This document shows, one piece after another, positions 8,900 through 20,259 of a stretch of 26,000 bases of DNA. How positions within the stretch are numbered: position 1 is the first letter of the stretch; every line of letters starts with the position of its first letter. The stretch spans positions 1 through 26,000 of the forward strand of contig JALNQF010000497.1 of the NCBI GenBank assembly GCA_028456385.1, given 5' to 3'. Made by a program: the position numbers and the translations under genes. The stretch comes from Ophiosphaerella korrae. Taxonomy: Eukaryota > Ascomycota > Dothideomycetes > Pleosporales > Phaeosphaeriaceae. A model generated the notes under the pieces. It was not told the DNA's origin. It saw only the letters and a program-made list of their open reading frames with translations, and ran no database searches.

Positions 8900-11800
8900 A
8901 CTAGGGGTTATACTTTAGTAGTTAATTGCGCTCTTCTAGTTTATATAATCTCTAGGTTAAGGCTTTAGGCTAAGAGAACGTTGTTTTCTAAATCCTAGTC
9001 TAAGTTAGGCTCTAGTTCTAGCTCTATATCTAGTTAGGGGTTATATTTAAAGAATTAGTCTTCTATTTCTATATCTATTTTAGAGTCTATTACTATATAG
9101 GTAGCTATATAGTAGTTTATAGCGTTAGTAGGTATTTTAGATCTAGTAGCTTTTGTTTATTTATAAGTAGTATAGTCTAGCTTCTTAATACCTATCTTTC
9201 TATAGCTCTAGTATAAAATTATTTTAGGGTTCTTAGTTTTAATTATAGTAGCCTTTTTACTAGTTAAGTGTATTCCTCTAAATATACTTTCTAGTTATAG
9301 TTAATAGTATTTTAGTTTATATAGAGTTATAGCTAGTTCTTCTTTAAAGTTTTATATCTACGCTCTTAGTTTAGCTCTTATAGGCGCTAGAGTATAAAGC
9401 TAGGTTTACTTAAGGCCTATATCTAGGTTATAATTATTTACTTTATTTTCTAATATTAAGATTATCTTTTAAAAATTAGTAGGGCTATTATAGATACTAG
9501 GGGTAGTACTAGTAGCCTCTCTAAGCTAAGGTTATAGCTTTTTTTAAAGGTAGATATTATATAGCTATAGGTTCTATTATAGTTTAAGGCTAATATTATT
9601 AAATTTAGAGAAGAATTTAGCCTATACTAACTAGGTAGTTTTATAGATTAGTTAATCTAGTCTAAATTTAGCTATTTCTAGAGTTTTATAATATACTTCT
9701 CTTAATCTTACTACGTCTATATTACTAAATTAGTAAAAAAGTATAAAGAAATATACAAATTCTTCTTAGTATAAGTAAGTAATACTATTTAGGATAGTAA
9801 GGTATAGGTAAGCTAATCTTATATAGTAGCATATAATAATATTAGCTTAGGTTTATAAGTTAATATATTTTTTTCTATTAGTAATAAAGTAATTATATAT
9901 AAACTAGATAAAGGATATAATATCTATATAGCGTCCTATACCTAAAAATTATAAAAGTTTTATAGAGTAGTCTTCTTATTCTTTATACTAGTAAAAATTA
10001 AAGGCTAGCTCTTAGATACTAGTTAAGAAGAAAGTTAAGGTAAACTCTTCTCTATTAAAGATATAGTAGCTTACTACTAGTACTTAGGGTTTAAACTCTC
10101 TTTTAAAGAAGCTAGGTTACTAGCCTTATAGTAAAATCTTAGTATAAGGTAGTTTTATATCTTTCTACGCTAGTATATTAAAGTTAAAGGTTTCTAGCTT
10201 AGTTTATTTAGCTATTAGGTCTTTTTAGTAGATTACTACTTTGCGTAAGTAGTTATATTTTACTATAGCTTCTTCTTATAAGGCTTTATACTAGGTAGCT
10301 CTTTAGCCTAAAGTATTATATTACTCTATAATATAGTTATAGTCTAGTAGTAATTATACTAGGTATTCTTAGAGTTAGGCTAATTAGTTATCTTATTAGA
10401 AGAGTTATTTATCTAATTTACTTACCTTAGCTATAAGCCTCTAGTTTTGTTTATTTACTACGTTAATTATATCTTATATCTAGGTATTTATAACTACTAA
10501 GTATAATACTATTCTAGCTAGAGTAAATTCTCTAAGAGATAAGTAATTACTAGGTTTATTATCCTTAATTTCTTAGTATAAAGTTAGTAGTAGAGTATAA
10601 AACAAGGGTTAGAGCTTAGTAAACTTAGTAAGTAATTTCTTAAGTTTATCTTAAGATATAAAGACTATTCCTAGTAGTAGGTCTTTATTAATTATAGCGT
10701 TTAATAGTAAGTTATCTCTTAGCTCTTCTAGGATCTTAAGCTTAGGTGTAGGCTAGAGTAATAATACTTAGCTAACGTTTAGTTAGGCGTTATTAATTAA
10801 GTTGTTTAATATAGTCTAGTTATTAAAAGAGACCTTAGTAACTAGTCTATACCTTAGGGGGCTACCTTAGTTAAAGAGAGTAAAGTCTATATCTAAGTTA
10901 AATTCTTCTATAATAAGTTAGTTAAGAGTAGCTAAGTCTATTATAGAGCTATTAGCTAAAAAGGCGCCTAGTACTTATTAGGGAATTATATTAGGTTAGA
11001 AATTAAGTTTACTAGGTAGTCTTAGCTAAATAAAGGATTTAGAGTCTATTACCTATTTTCTTTTATTTTTCTACAAGAGAGTCTTAAGATATTATTAGAA
11101 GTTACTTAGTACTTTTTTTATTAGAGTAGTTAGTATAGTAAGTCTTTAGGTTTATATTTTTAGAGACCTAGTTCTAGCGCGTATTTTATAGATTTTTTAT
11201 AGTATAGTAGCTTTAGAGCGTTCTCTTAGTTCTTTACTAGATCTATAGTCTACTATTTATAGCGTATCTTTATCTTATAAGTATACTTAGTTTAAGTAAT
11301 AAAGAGGTTATAAGCTAGTATTATTTTAGTTTAAGAGGCTAGCTTTTAAGAAGATAGAAGATTTTTTATATAACTAAGTTATAGTATAATAAGCTAAGTT
11401 ATAGTAGTTATATACTATATTAGTGCGTTTAGCTATTAGTTTATAGAGATTTAGATCTTTAGCGCTAGCTAGTAAAGGTTTTAGTAAGGTCTAGGGCGCT
11501 TTATTACTTAGTTCTTGTAAATTAAGCGCTAGTAATTTATATAGGTTTAGGGGTCTTTTCTTTCTTTAGTACTACTACCTAAGTTTAATACCTAGTGTAA
11601 GTACGCTCTTACCTAGGTATATATAGTAGGTATAAGCTAAAGCTTTATAACTTATAAGGTAGTTAAACTACTCTTTTTTAGTATATATTTCTTTCTAGAA
11701 CGTTAGCGCTAGTACTAGTAAAAAGAGAGCGCTAGAAACCTTAACTAGAACTACAATATAGTAAACTTAAGGGGCTACCTAGCGCGCTATAGCTAAGGTA

Positions 11801-11967
11801 GGATCTAATTCCTAGTAGTATAGTTCTTTTTAGCTAGCTAGGCTTAATTAAGAGTTAGCTATAATTAGCTATCTTATAGTAACTCTAGCGCAAGTAAGAA
11901 GGCTACTAGCGTAGTTCTAGGTTATAGAGAGGCCTATAAAAGTAAAATATTTGTAGAGATCTACTAT
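8900..11967 (-). pseudogene. Gypsy G gag with very long N-terminal extension
   Basis: One phase can be followed on the minus strand from 11967, directly inside the 5' LTR, to at least 9757, and probably to about 8934. The only interruptions are TAA/TAG readable as former CAA/CAG/TGG. The part around 9600-9780 (QEEFVYFF...F, then DVVRLREVYYKTLE) looks like a gag capsid region. About 10250-10750 is rich in L, N, Q and K and probably helical (LKILEELRDNLLLNA). Upstream, about 10750-11967 has no family I recognise. It includes a hydrophobic run at about 11701-11775 (VSSALFLLVLALTF) and a basic stretch RSSKELRERSKA near 11210-11250. About 1,000 codons before pol is roughly twice a typical chromovirus gag. 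A leader coding for an extra domain, or a captured sequence, are alternatives. Confidence 0.65.
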
Positions 11968-11969
11968 TA
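11956..11969 (-). promoter_or_regulatory. Putative primer binding site of gypsy G
   Basis: On the minus strand the bases next to the 5' LTR read TAATAGTAGATCTC. Restoring RIP changes gives TGGTAGTAGATC, beginning with the TGG expected opposite a tRNA CCA end. The tRNA cannot be identified from degraded sequence. The long gag frame is already open at 11967, so the site overlaps or immediately precedes it. Confidence 0.45.
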
Positions 11970-12250
11970 TATAAAGTAGACTTTACGTAAGATAACTTAA
12001 TAAAGTAGTTTTAATAATTAACTAAAAAGAGTAAATAGTAAATAAAGCTATCTAAGTAAGTACTAGGTATATATACCTAGTAGCTTACTAAGCGCTAACT
12101 AAAAGTAGAAAGGTAGTTAAATATTAGTAAGTTGTAAACTTACTAATATATTAGTAAGTTCGCAATATTAGTAAGTTTGCAATATTAGTAAGTTACAAAC
12201 TTACTAATATTAGTACGAAAATAAGAGATATAAAGGATAACTCCCTTATA
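11970..12250 (-). repeat. Gypsy G 5' LTR (281 bp)
   Basis: Matches 3482-3823 apart from C/T and G/A changes and fewer internal repeat units. On the + strand it begins TATAAAGTAGAC (TG to TA) and ends CTCCCTTATA (CA to TA). It is followed directly by the ATAAT duplication. Its repeat block lies at 12123-12211. Confidence 0.9.
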
Positions 12251-12255
12251 ATAAT
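12251..12255. repeat. Target site duplication of gypsy G, right copy
   Basis: ATAAT, identical to 3477-3481. It lies immediately next to the codons of the copia RT catalytic motif (12256-12267), so gypsy G cut the copia palm domain at its active site. Confidence 0.9.
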
Positions 12256-14397
12256 ATTATCTACGTAGAAAAAGATAATAATTCTATCTTTAACTATATA
12301 GTATAGTTTATATAGTACTATTTAAAAGCCTCTAGCTTTAAGTACAGCTATAAATTCTCTTTACTATAGGAGAGGTAAGATCTAGAGACTATATAGGGCC
12401 TTTTAGACTCTAAGGATTATACCCTTCTTTTAGTATCTCCTTAGTATTCTTATATAGATCTCTTAGTCTATTACTATATAAATAAAGGTATTAGTTACGT
12501 TATACTATTTTAGTTTAAGATTATATTTAGTAGTAATAGCTATAAGTATCTAAAAGGATTAGCTAGCTAGTATTATAGTGTAAGTCTCTTATACTATAAT
12601 ATTTTATTACTAGTCTCTTTATATAATAAGTTAAGCTTTATATTTAATAAATTAATAATATTTATTAAGCTTATACGTATATACCTATATATAGTCTAGT
12701 ATCTACTAGCTAGAACGCTAGATAGGTTTAGCTAGTACTTTAGTCTATAATTTTATCTAGCGATAGCTAGTTAAGTAGGATAACTTAGCTTCTTTAAATA
12801 ACTTACCTATTAGATAGCTTTCTAGGTTTATTTAGTATAAGAGTAGTAATAGGAGTTAATTATAGTACAGCTTTAGTCCTCTTATAAGTATCCTCTTTAT
12901 CTTAGCTTTGTCTACAAGTTCTCCTTAGTATTTTCTAAAGTTACCTACCTAGGTACTAGCTATAAAGGCTACTACCTTTAGTATAGTTTTAGATAAGCTA
13001 TATCTATTATATACTATTAACTCTAGTTAGTCTCTAGTTATTAAATAGGCTAGCATTACTACTAGAAGTAGAGATAGTAGAAGAGTTAGATAGTAATCTA
13101 TAATCTTTCTTCTATAGTAGTAGCTAAGTAGATCTTCTTTGTTATTTATAGATATATCTAACTTAGTATTATCTTTATAGAAGGACTCTATTTCTAGCTT
13201 GTATACTAGTACTAGGAGCTTAATTATTTTAATATAGGTAGTAATCTCTTCTAGTATTTAATATATTAAGTTATCTATTAGATCCTCTATTTTACTATTA
13301 AAGATTATTTACTTATTAAAGATTATATCCTATATACTTATTACCTTAGCTATAGATAGTACCTAGATCTAGTAGATATTTAATAACTAGTATCCTATAA
13401 AGTAGCTAATCTATACTTTTAGATTTAAACGTTATAGCCTTAATTTACTATAAAACGTATTATTAGTTATTATAAAGGCTTTACACCTATATACTATTAA
13501 GTAAGCTAAGTTTAGCTTTTTTATTAATACTATAATTCCTTAATTCTTAGTAACTTTTGTAAAGAATACTTTATATAGTGTCTTCTAGTTATTTAAGTAA
13601 CTTAGCGTTTAATTATATAGGTAGACTCTAGCCTATATAATTTTAGGCTAAAGTTCTTATAGTAAATTTACGTTAAGTTGTATAGTACGTGCTTTCTCTT
13701 TATTAATTCCTCTAGTACGCTTAGCTCCTCTATTCTAGGCTTAAGTATCTAGAGCTAAAGGTTTAATAGTAATACTTTACAAGTTTAACTAGCGCTAGAC
13801 CTCTAGTTTTACTATTATAATCTTGTTATTAGCTTTAATTACCTTAACTAAGATACTATACTAATTCTTTAAGAAGAGGATTAAGTTTAATAGCACCTTA
13901 ATAATTAATTTAGCTAACTAGTTATTAGTAAAGTAGAAGTCCTACTATAGTTTTAAGTACTTATTAGTAATAAGTATCTAGCTTTTCTTTTTAGTAACGC
14001 TTTATACTTTATATAAGTAGAAGTTAATAGAGAGTCTTTCTCCTAGTTCTTTATAACTAATTCTTAGCTTATAGCTAATTTACTACTTTATCTTAGCTTT
14101 ACTATATATATTATACTAGACTATAGATACTCCTTTTATACGCACCCCTTAAGCTTACTAAACAAGGTATTTAATTATAGCTAGTCTAAGATAGCTAAGT
14201 CTCTTATACTATAGTAGTACTAGTACTCTAATAGTTTAAGGTTTATAGGTATAGTACGCTACTTAGTTTATAAGATTATATAATAAATAATACTTAAGTA
14301 CCTATTAACTATAGATCTTAGTAAGGTATCTAATTATTTATCTATTAGGCTTGTTTAGAGTTATTAGCTTAGATTAAGTATTTTACTATATTCTTTT
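12256..14397 (-). pseudogene. Copia integrase and RT N-terminal part
   Basis: Minus-strand copia pol upstream of the gypsy insertion. The integrase C-terminal half is legible about 13390-13760: QLNVNLL, then LWPKI.WARVYLYNQTPS, then LAYL..YGCKAF and WIGY, as in copia integrases. RT follows at about 12640 downward: AITAKYDLELKQYDV-TNAFV, D-E-E-V-YMRMP, GTILRVQKALYGL, SPLLWQREF, then FFYVDNII at the gypsy junction. The catalytic pair is D-N rather than D-D. These segments share one phase. The integrase core D-D-E lies further right, about 13750-14150, but I did not assign each residue. TAA and TAG are frequent throughout. Confidence 0.88.
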
Positions 14398-14402
14398 CTA
14401 CT

Positions 14403-15830
14403 AGAGTAGCTAGAAAGAGACTAGGTTATAAAAGATATCTAGGCATATAGCTATATTATATAAAACTAGTTTATTTTCTATTAACTAGTTTTTTAGTGTA
14501 AAGGTAAGAGATCTATATCTTTTTACTTATATCTTTAACTTACCTACCTATATATAATTATTTAGCCTTAATAGACAATAGTTATATACACGAGTTAGGT
14601 TATTAGTAATATAGTAAGTTAAACTAGAGTCTAAGATAATAGAATTCTAGAGAATGTAGGTATTATAAGTATTCTTTATAGTTTTAGTAATAAAAGTACT
14701 CTTAATACTTAATATTTACTAGCTTTCTAGTTAATCTTCTTTATAGATTTTAGTAATCTAAGGTAACTTAGCGTATAGTTCTATATAAGGCTTTATTTAA
14801 TACTTTAACTATCCTCTTATTAGTCTTTATAAAGTTGTATTATACTTACATTTATAATTAATAAGCTCTTTTAGAGTTTTACTTAGAGTCTACTAATCTA
14901 GTACTTTGTTAAGATTAATATAGTAGTAATTACTAAGTTTATAAGGTCTTTTATAAGCTAAGTATTATTTACTTATAGCTCTTTAACCTATTATATAGTT
15001 AATATTAGTATTACTACTATATATATATTAATTATAAGGTCTACTCTATTTATTAAGTAGCGCGCTATCTATAAGAGAGGCGTCTTTAGTCTTACTCTAG
15101 GTAGTATTACTACTAGTAGTATAAGGTAAGGTATTATCTACTATAAAAGTAGCTTTACACTTTTCTATATTTAGAGGATAGTACACTATTATATACTTAT
15201 AGTAGTATTTTATTATCTCTCTCTAGTTTATACTAAGTAATAGCCTTCTATTATCTTAAAAAGTTATAGACTAAATTAGTACTATATATTTAATAGCTAC
15301 TAAAAAGTCTTAAGTAATTATATTAATTTATAGTAACTCTACTACTTAATACGTTTTAGCCTTAGTAGTAGCGTAGTTATACTTAGCTATCTATATATTC
15401 TAATTTACTAGGCTTCTTATAAGCTTAAGTAATTTAAGGTATCTATTACGTGTACGCTCTTACTTAATACGCTTGTCTACGCTAATAGTTTACTTTAGGT
15501 TTAATAGCTACTAACGTAGAGATTAGTTTAGTAGGTAGCACGTACGTAGTAGATATAGCGAGACTAAGGATTAGATAAACGTTATAATATACTAGAGACT
15601 TAACTACTCCTTTTTATACTCGTGTTAGTCGCTATAGTATTACTTAGCTAATATTTTATAGTATTTAAGGTCTTCTTTAAAAGCCTTATAACTAGTAGCT
15701 AAGAGTTTAGACGACTACGTAGGAGTCTCGACACCTAATACTAGAGTGTAGTTAGCTATTACTAGAGCTCTAATTAGTTCTAGTCTCTAAATTAGCTAAG
15801 TAGAAGATTCTAAGTTAATCTTATCCTAAA
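14403..15830 (-). pseudogene. Copia gag
   Basis: Collinear with fragment A (80-1756), but without the 254-bp solo LTR: the empty site GTATT is at 14660-14664. On the minus strand near 15250-15400 the sequence reads VWMAKYNSTTTKAKTY-VVKLL with stops restored, consistent with a copia gag of UBN2/retrotran_gag type. This part is in the same phase as the integrase and RT downstream, so gag and pol probably formed one frame. I could not confirm a zinc knuckle around 14660-14800. The start codon is not identifiable. Confidence 0.75.
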
Positions 15831-16211
15831 TATTATATACTACGTATCTAGATTATAGTTAAATTATCTATATAGTGTAATCCTTATTAGTCCTTAAGGT
15901 TATAATTAGATCGCGTTAGGTTATACTAGCTATCTTGTTTAGCTTTAAGTTATAAAAAGGTAAGAGATTGTTACTTTTTAGAGTACGCTTTAGTTAAGGC
16001 TAAGTATAGTACTTAGCTTAATTTAAGAGTTATTAGAGGGCTACTAGAAAGTAGAAGATTAGTACTTTTTACTAATACTCTTTATAGTACTTAGCTTAAT
16101 GCTTAGCTTAATACTTAAGTTAATACTTAAGTTAATACTCGAGTTAATACTTAAGTTAATATAAGTAGATGCTAGTTTGCTTAACTTAGTTAAGGTAGTA
16201 AGACTCTTAAT
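15831..16211 (-). other. Copia leader with short tandem repeat
   Basis: About 380 bp between the gag similarity and the 5' LTR. Near 16086-16161 is a tandem array of a 12-bp unit (ttaatacttaag; about five copies, one with ctcgag), preceded by related 'cttagcttaat' units. The base next to the LTR should begin the primer binding site. The minus strand reads ATTAAGAGTC there and I cannot match it to a tRNA. No clear protein is visible. Confidence 0.6.
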
Positions 16212-16683
16212 TATTAGATTTAAAGGAGGTTATAGTAGTTTAATAAAAAGGCTTTTTTGTAATAGCTATATAAGGGCCTTATTAGAGAGGGATACTAAGG
16301 CTTTTAGAAAAGCCCTTTTTTAGATTAATTACTTATAACTTAATAGTACTAGGTATAAACTAAGTAGATTAATCCTCTTATCTATCTTTAGCCCTGCGCT
16401 CTATCTATATATCTACAATGCAGCAGTCTTAGCTAGGTCTCTTAAGATAGTAGTAAGCTAGATCCTTAATACCTCTTCTATTAAGGTGCTAGTTTCTTTA
16501 TTATATTAGTTGTACTAACGTAGTCTATCTCTTTGTATATAAGATTCTTTGTTCAATTCCTTTATTTATAAAGGTTAAGGCTATAATCCTTTTAGCTATA
16601 GTAAAGTTAGTAGCTTAGTAACTATATATATAATCGCGTATCTAATCGCGTATTAAGTATCTAATCGTGCAACTTATCTAATA
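16212..16683 (-). repeat. Copia 5' LTR (472 bp)
   Basis: On the minus strand it runs from TATTAGATAAGTTGC (16683) to AATCTAATA (16212), which are RIPped TGTTAGAT / ATCTAACA ends. It matches 25641-26000 and the reverse complement of 1757-2306. It contains short repeats of 'gcgtatctaatc' near 16636-16668. Its right neighbour is the inverted gypsy E LTR. The first five bases there (actcc, 16684-16688) would be the target duplication, but the matching copy is not visible because the 3' LTR is truncated. Confidence 0.85.
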
Positions 16684-17245
16684 ACTCCTAGGTACCTTAG
16701 TTAATTTTATTAAACTTTCTACTATTGTATTAGCTAGACTATATACTACTTACGCTTTACTTCTTATAATAACTAGATTAGTAAGGTATAATAGGCCTCT
16801 TGTTATTAACTATAAGTACCTATCTTAAAGAGAGCTAGTAGATTAAGAGGTAATAGTAAAAGCTCATATTGTAATCTATAATAACTTGTAATAATAGAAG
16901 ATATTTTATAACTATCTTGTATTAGCGTTCTATAGTTAAAGAATTAAATTACTAATACTATCCTAATAATACGTATTTCTACTAACTATATAGTAATATA
17001 GTCTTTGCGACTTTATTACTTTGTATTTACTAAGATCGCGAATTTATAAATTTGTTATATAATAGCTTTATAACTTTGTATTTACTAAGTTCGCGAATTT
17101 ACAAATTTATTATATATCTTAATTGTAGTTAGCTTCCTAATTAGGCTTGTTATCTTATAAGTTATTACTCTACTTATCTTATACTTTATACGTAGTTAAG
17201 CGTAGACTAATTAGTTCTATCTTAATTTCTCTTGTTACTACTATA
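16684..17245 (-). repeat. Gypsy E LTR in inverted orientation
   Basis: This 562-bp block is the reverse complement of 20260-20801, with C/T-type differences and small length changes. On the minus strand it starts TATAGTAGTAACAAG (17245) and ends CCTAGGAGT (16684), apparently lacking its last base because the copia LTR joins there. It contains two copies of a roughly 50-bp unit at 17011-17065 and 17066-17114 (tttgtatttactaag...cgcgaattt). It lies against the truncated gag of gypsy E copy 1. It is either a solo LTR or the end of an element lost on the left. Confidence 0.75.
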
Positions 17246-20200
17246 ATAGTAATATATATTAGAATATACCTTAAAGAAAATATAATAAGATAGTTTAAAC
17301 CCTACTAGATAGATTATATAATATATACTCTAATAACCTAGAAAGATAAGACTAAAGCTATTTTTAGAAGTTATAAGTACTTTATAAGGCAAATAAGAGT
17401 AGTATTTAGGGATATAGATATTACTTAATAGGTAGAAGAAAAGCTTAAAAGACTTATATAGAATAAGAGTATTTCTAAATATATATTATATTTTAAATAA
17501 CTATTACAAAATATAGAATAGAATAAGTTAGCCCTAACGTTATAATTTAAATAAGGACTAATTAAGAAAATTTAATACAAGATAATTTATATAAAGAAGC
17601 CTAGAATACTAGAAGCTCTAAAATAGTAAGTAATATAGATCGACAATAATCTTTAAGAATAGAAGAAGAATAAATATAGTAGCTAACCTAGAAACTAAGA
17701 TAGAGGAGACCCTATAATCCTCGACGCTAATAAGAATAAGAAAAAGAAGAAGAATAAAGACTTTATATACATTAACTATAGTAAGAAAAGCTACTATATA
17801 AAAGACTACTAATTATAAAAGAAGAAGGATATAGTATATTATAAATATAGAAAACTAAGATACTTTATAAAAGATTATAGAAGTAAAGACTAGAAGAATA
17901 ATAAGAAAGCCTAGTTAAAAATAACTAAAGGTAAGAAGGAAGTACTAAAAGTATAGGCTAAACCTTAGGAGAAAGTAGCTAAGAGTAAAGAACTATAATA
18001 TATAATACTCTATTAGACTTTTTATTACTAAGATAACTACTATATATATTAATCTAGTAAAGAGGGAGCTAGATAGTTCTTATAGAAGAATAGAGTAGTA
18101 GTAATAAAAGAAAGTAGAATAAAAGTGTAGCTAGAAGAAATAGTATACGTAATAGACCTACTAGTAGAAGATCTAGAAAGGGGAGAGCCCCTAGTACTAT
18201 TAATCTAGGCTAAAGAACTAACACTAGATAAAGAGACTACTATAGTTACCTCTAAAGAACTAAGAAGAGATAAGGAATAATTTAATATAAGAGATATAGA
18301 GTATACCTAGTTAAATATATATAGCTATAATAGCTATATAATAATAGATATATTAGAATAAAATAAAAATTAGAAATTTATTTAGAAATACTTACTAGTT
18401 ATAAGTATAGAAAAAGTATACAAAGACTAGAAAGAACGCAACCTTAGAGTAATAAAGTTTATAGTATTCTAATAGTAGATAGAATAATATATAGTTATAG
18501 TAAGAAGAATACCTACCTAAAGAGAATTGTAGTACCTTGTAAGAAAAACATAATAGATTAACGAAGCCTATATACTATAAGTACTAGTAATATACTATAT
18601 CCTAACAATAAAAAGACCTAGTATAGACAGATACTAGGAAGGGGACAATAAGAGAACGAATCTAGAACATCTAGTATATCTAGAAATTGTATAGGTATTA
18701 TATTTAAATATATACTACTACCTATATAGTAAAGAAAAGTTATAAAACTACGCATAGCTAAAACAAAGATAAGACTATACTAAAGTAATCTTTAGAAAGG
18801 AAATTAAGGGTTAGGAAATAATTTAGATTCCTAACAAAGAATATATATTAATTAGACTAGGACCTAAGCTATCTAAAGAATACGTTAAAGAAATACGGCT
18901 ATAGTATAAGTGTACATTTAATAAATATCTAAAACACGAGAATTATAAATATAAAATAAGATAATAGCCTTAGAAGAATAGATAATTTAAAGAAAGACCT
19001 AAGTAAGAAAGGCTATAAGGTATAATAGGCTTACACGTTACAAAAACAAGTATATACTAAGGATAGAAAATACAAATTATAATTAATAGTAGAGCTACAA
19101 GGAACTTTATATCTAGGAAGTTTGTAGAAAATTAAGGAATAAATTATATAATAAAGAAATACCCTTAACAACTAAGTACGATTAAAGGAAAACTATTCTA
19201 GGAACCTATTTAGTTTAAAATAGTACCTTTAACACTAAGGTTAGAAGGACTAGAAATTAAGAATATAGTTATAGATATAACAATAATTAATAACAAACAA
19301 GACGTAATACTAGGAATACTATAGTTATAACTAGCTAACCTAAGAATTAATTAGAGAATAAAGAAAATTACCTACCCTAAAAAGGACATGTTAAGAGCTA
19401 ATATAACTACGTACAAAGAATAGTTCCTAGAAAAATATAAAAAATAAGAAAAATAACTTATAGAACCTAAAGACTATCTTCTAAAATATTAGCTATAGGA
19501 TCTAGTAATAGATCTAGAAGAAGATAAAAATATAGGATAGAGCCTAGTCTATAGAAAAACAAAAGAAGAATCTAAGATTAAATAAGTATTTATTAAAAAT
19601 ATAATAAAAAAAGGATAGATACAAGAATCTAAATCCTTAGTAGTATATAGACTTATATTTATAGACAAGAAAAAGATAAGTAATAAGAGACCCTACGTAG
19701 ACTTTAGAAAAACTAACGCAATTATAAGTAAAAACTAATACCCCTTACTATAAATAGATAAGATATAAGATAGGCTACAAAAAGTAAAGATCTTTATAAA
19801 ACTAGATATCTAGAACGCCTACTACTAGATTAGAATTAAGAAAGGAGATAAATAGAAAACTATATTTAGAACGTAGTATAGACTATATACGTACCTAGTT
19901 ATACTATTTAGACTTATGAACGGTCTAGCAGCGTTCTAAGAAAGAATTAATATAGTACTAAGAGAGTACTTAGATATATTTACATTTATATACCTAGACG
20001 ATATCTTTATATTCTTAGAAATAGAGGAAGAACACGTATAATATATATATAAAGTACTAGAAAGACTAGTAGAAAACAAACTATTTCTTAAAATAAGAAA
20101 ATGCGAATTTTATACAAAAGAAATAGATTTCCTTAGATTTATTATTAAACTAGGAAAAATAAATATTAATCTAGAAATAATTAAGTTAATTAACGAATAG

Positions 20201-20259
20201 CTAATACTAAAGAACCTAAAAGAGGTATAATAATTCTATAGACTAGTAAACTTTTATAT
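17246..20259 (+). pseudogene. Gypsy E copy 1, truncated gag-pol
   Basis: A plus-strand Ty3/gypsy polyprotein fragment collinear with copy 2 (17261 matches 21161; 19991 matches 23897), so net length differs by only 6 nt. Gag: RIYLKEN-IRWFKPY near 17261. Two CCHC-type knuckles lie near 17770-17880, with cysteines now TAT (Y). Protease: INSRATRNFIS near 19085 (family D-S-G-A). RT runs to YLDDIFIF at 19991-20014, where both Asp codons remain. All these are in one phase. The 5' part of gag is missing at the inverted LTR. The RT is cut at 20259 by the LTR of copy 2. Stops are frequent (TAG/TAA from CAG/TGG/CAA). Confidence 0.9.

Larger units (their letters stand above)
3482..12250 (-). mobile_element. 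Complete Ty3/gypsy chromovirus G (nested)
   Basis: An 8,769-bp LTR retrotransposon on the minus strand. It has a 5' LTR 11970-12250, primer binding site next to it, long gag-side frame 11967 to about 8900, protease motif near 8735, RT motif 7515-7526, RNase H, integrase around 5900, chromodomain 4861-5000, tandem-repeat region 4478-4850, polypurine tract next to 3824 and 3' LTR 3482-3823. Both ends are defined by the perfect ATAAT duplication. RT before integrase and a C-terminal chromodomain place it in the chromovirus branch of Metaviridae. It is larger than the usual 5.5-7 kb because of the extra gag-side sequence. All coding parts are RIP-degraded. Confidence 0.92.
2307..16683 (-). mobile_element. 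Ty1/copia element interrupted by gypsy G
   Basis: A minus-strand copia retrotransposon: 5' LTR 16212-16683, leader, gag, integrase, RT, RNase H, truncated 3' LTR 2307-2427. Removing the nested gypsy (3482-12250) and one copy of the 5-bp duplication leaves about 5.6 kb, a normal copia length. Coding landmarks keep one phase across the junction: gag near 15384, integrase near 13680, RT motif at 12261 and RNase H near 2698 all fall in the same frame after the insertion is subtracted. The order integrase before RT is diagnostic of copia. The whole element is saturated with C-to-T and G-to-A changes and cannot be expressed. Confidence 0.9.

Noticed and set aside
11701..11967. Envelope-like or host membrane protein gene at the start of gypsy G
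   Set aside because: There is one hydrophobic stretch, but no recognisable family, no start codon, and the phase continues into gag. It is kept as an unexplained extension.
16212..16683. LTR of the plus-strand gypsy E element (paired with 25641-26000)
   Set aside because: The copy at 25641 interrupts the gypsy integrase frame. The copy at 16212 lies in the correct place and orientation as the 5' LTR of the minus-strand copia, whose 3' LTR starts at 2427.
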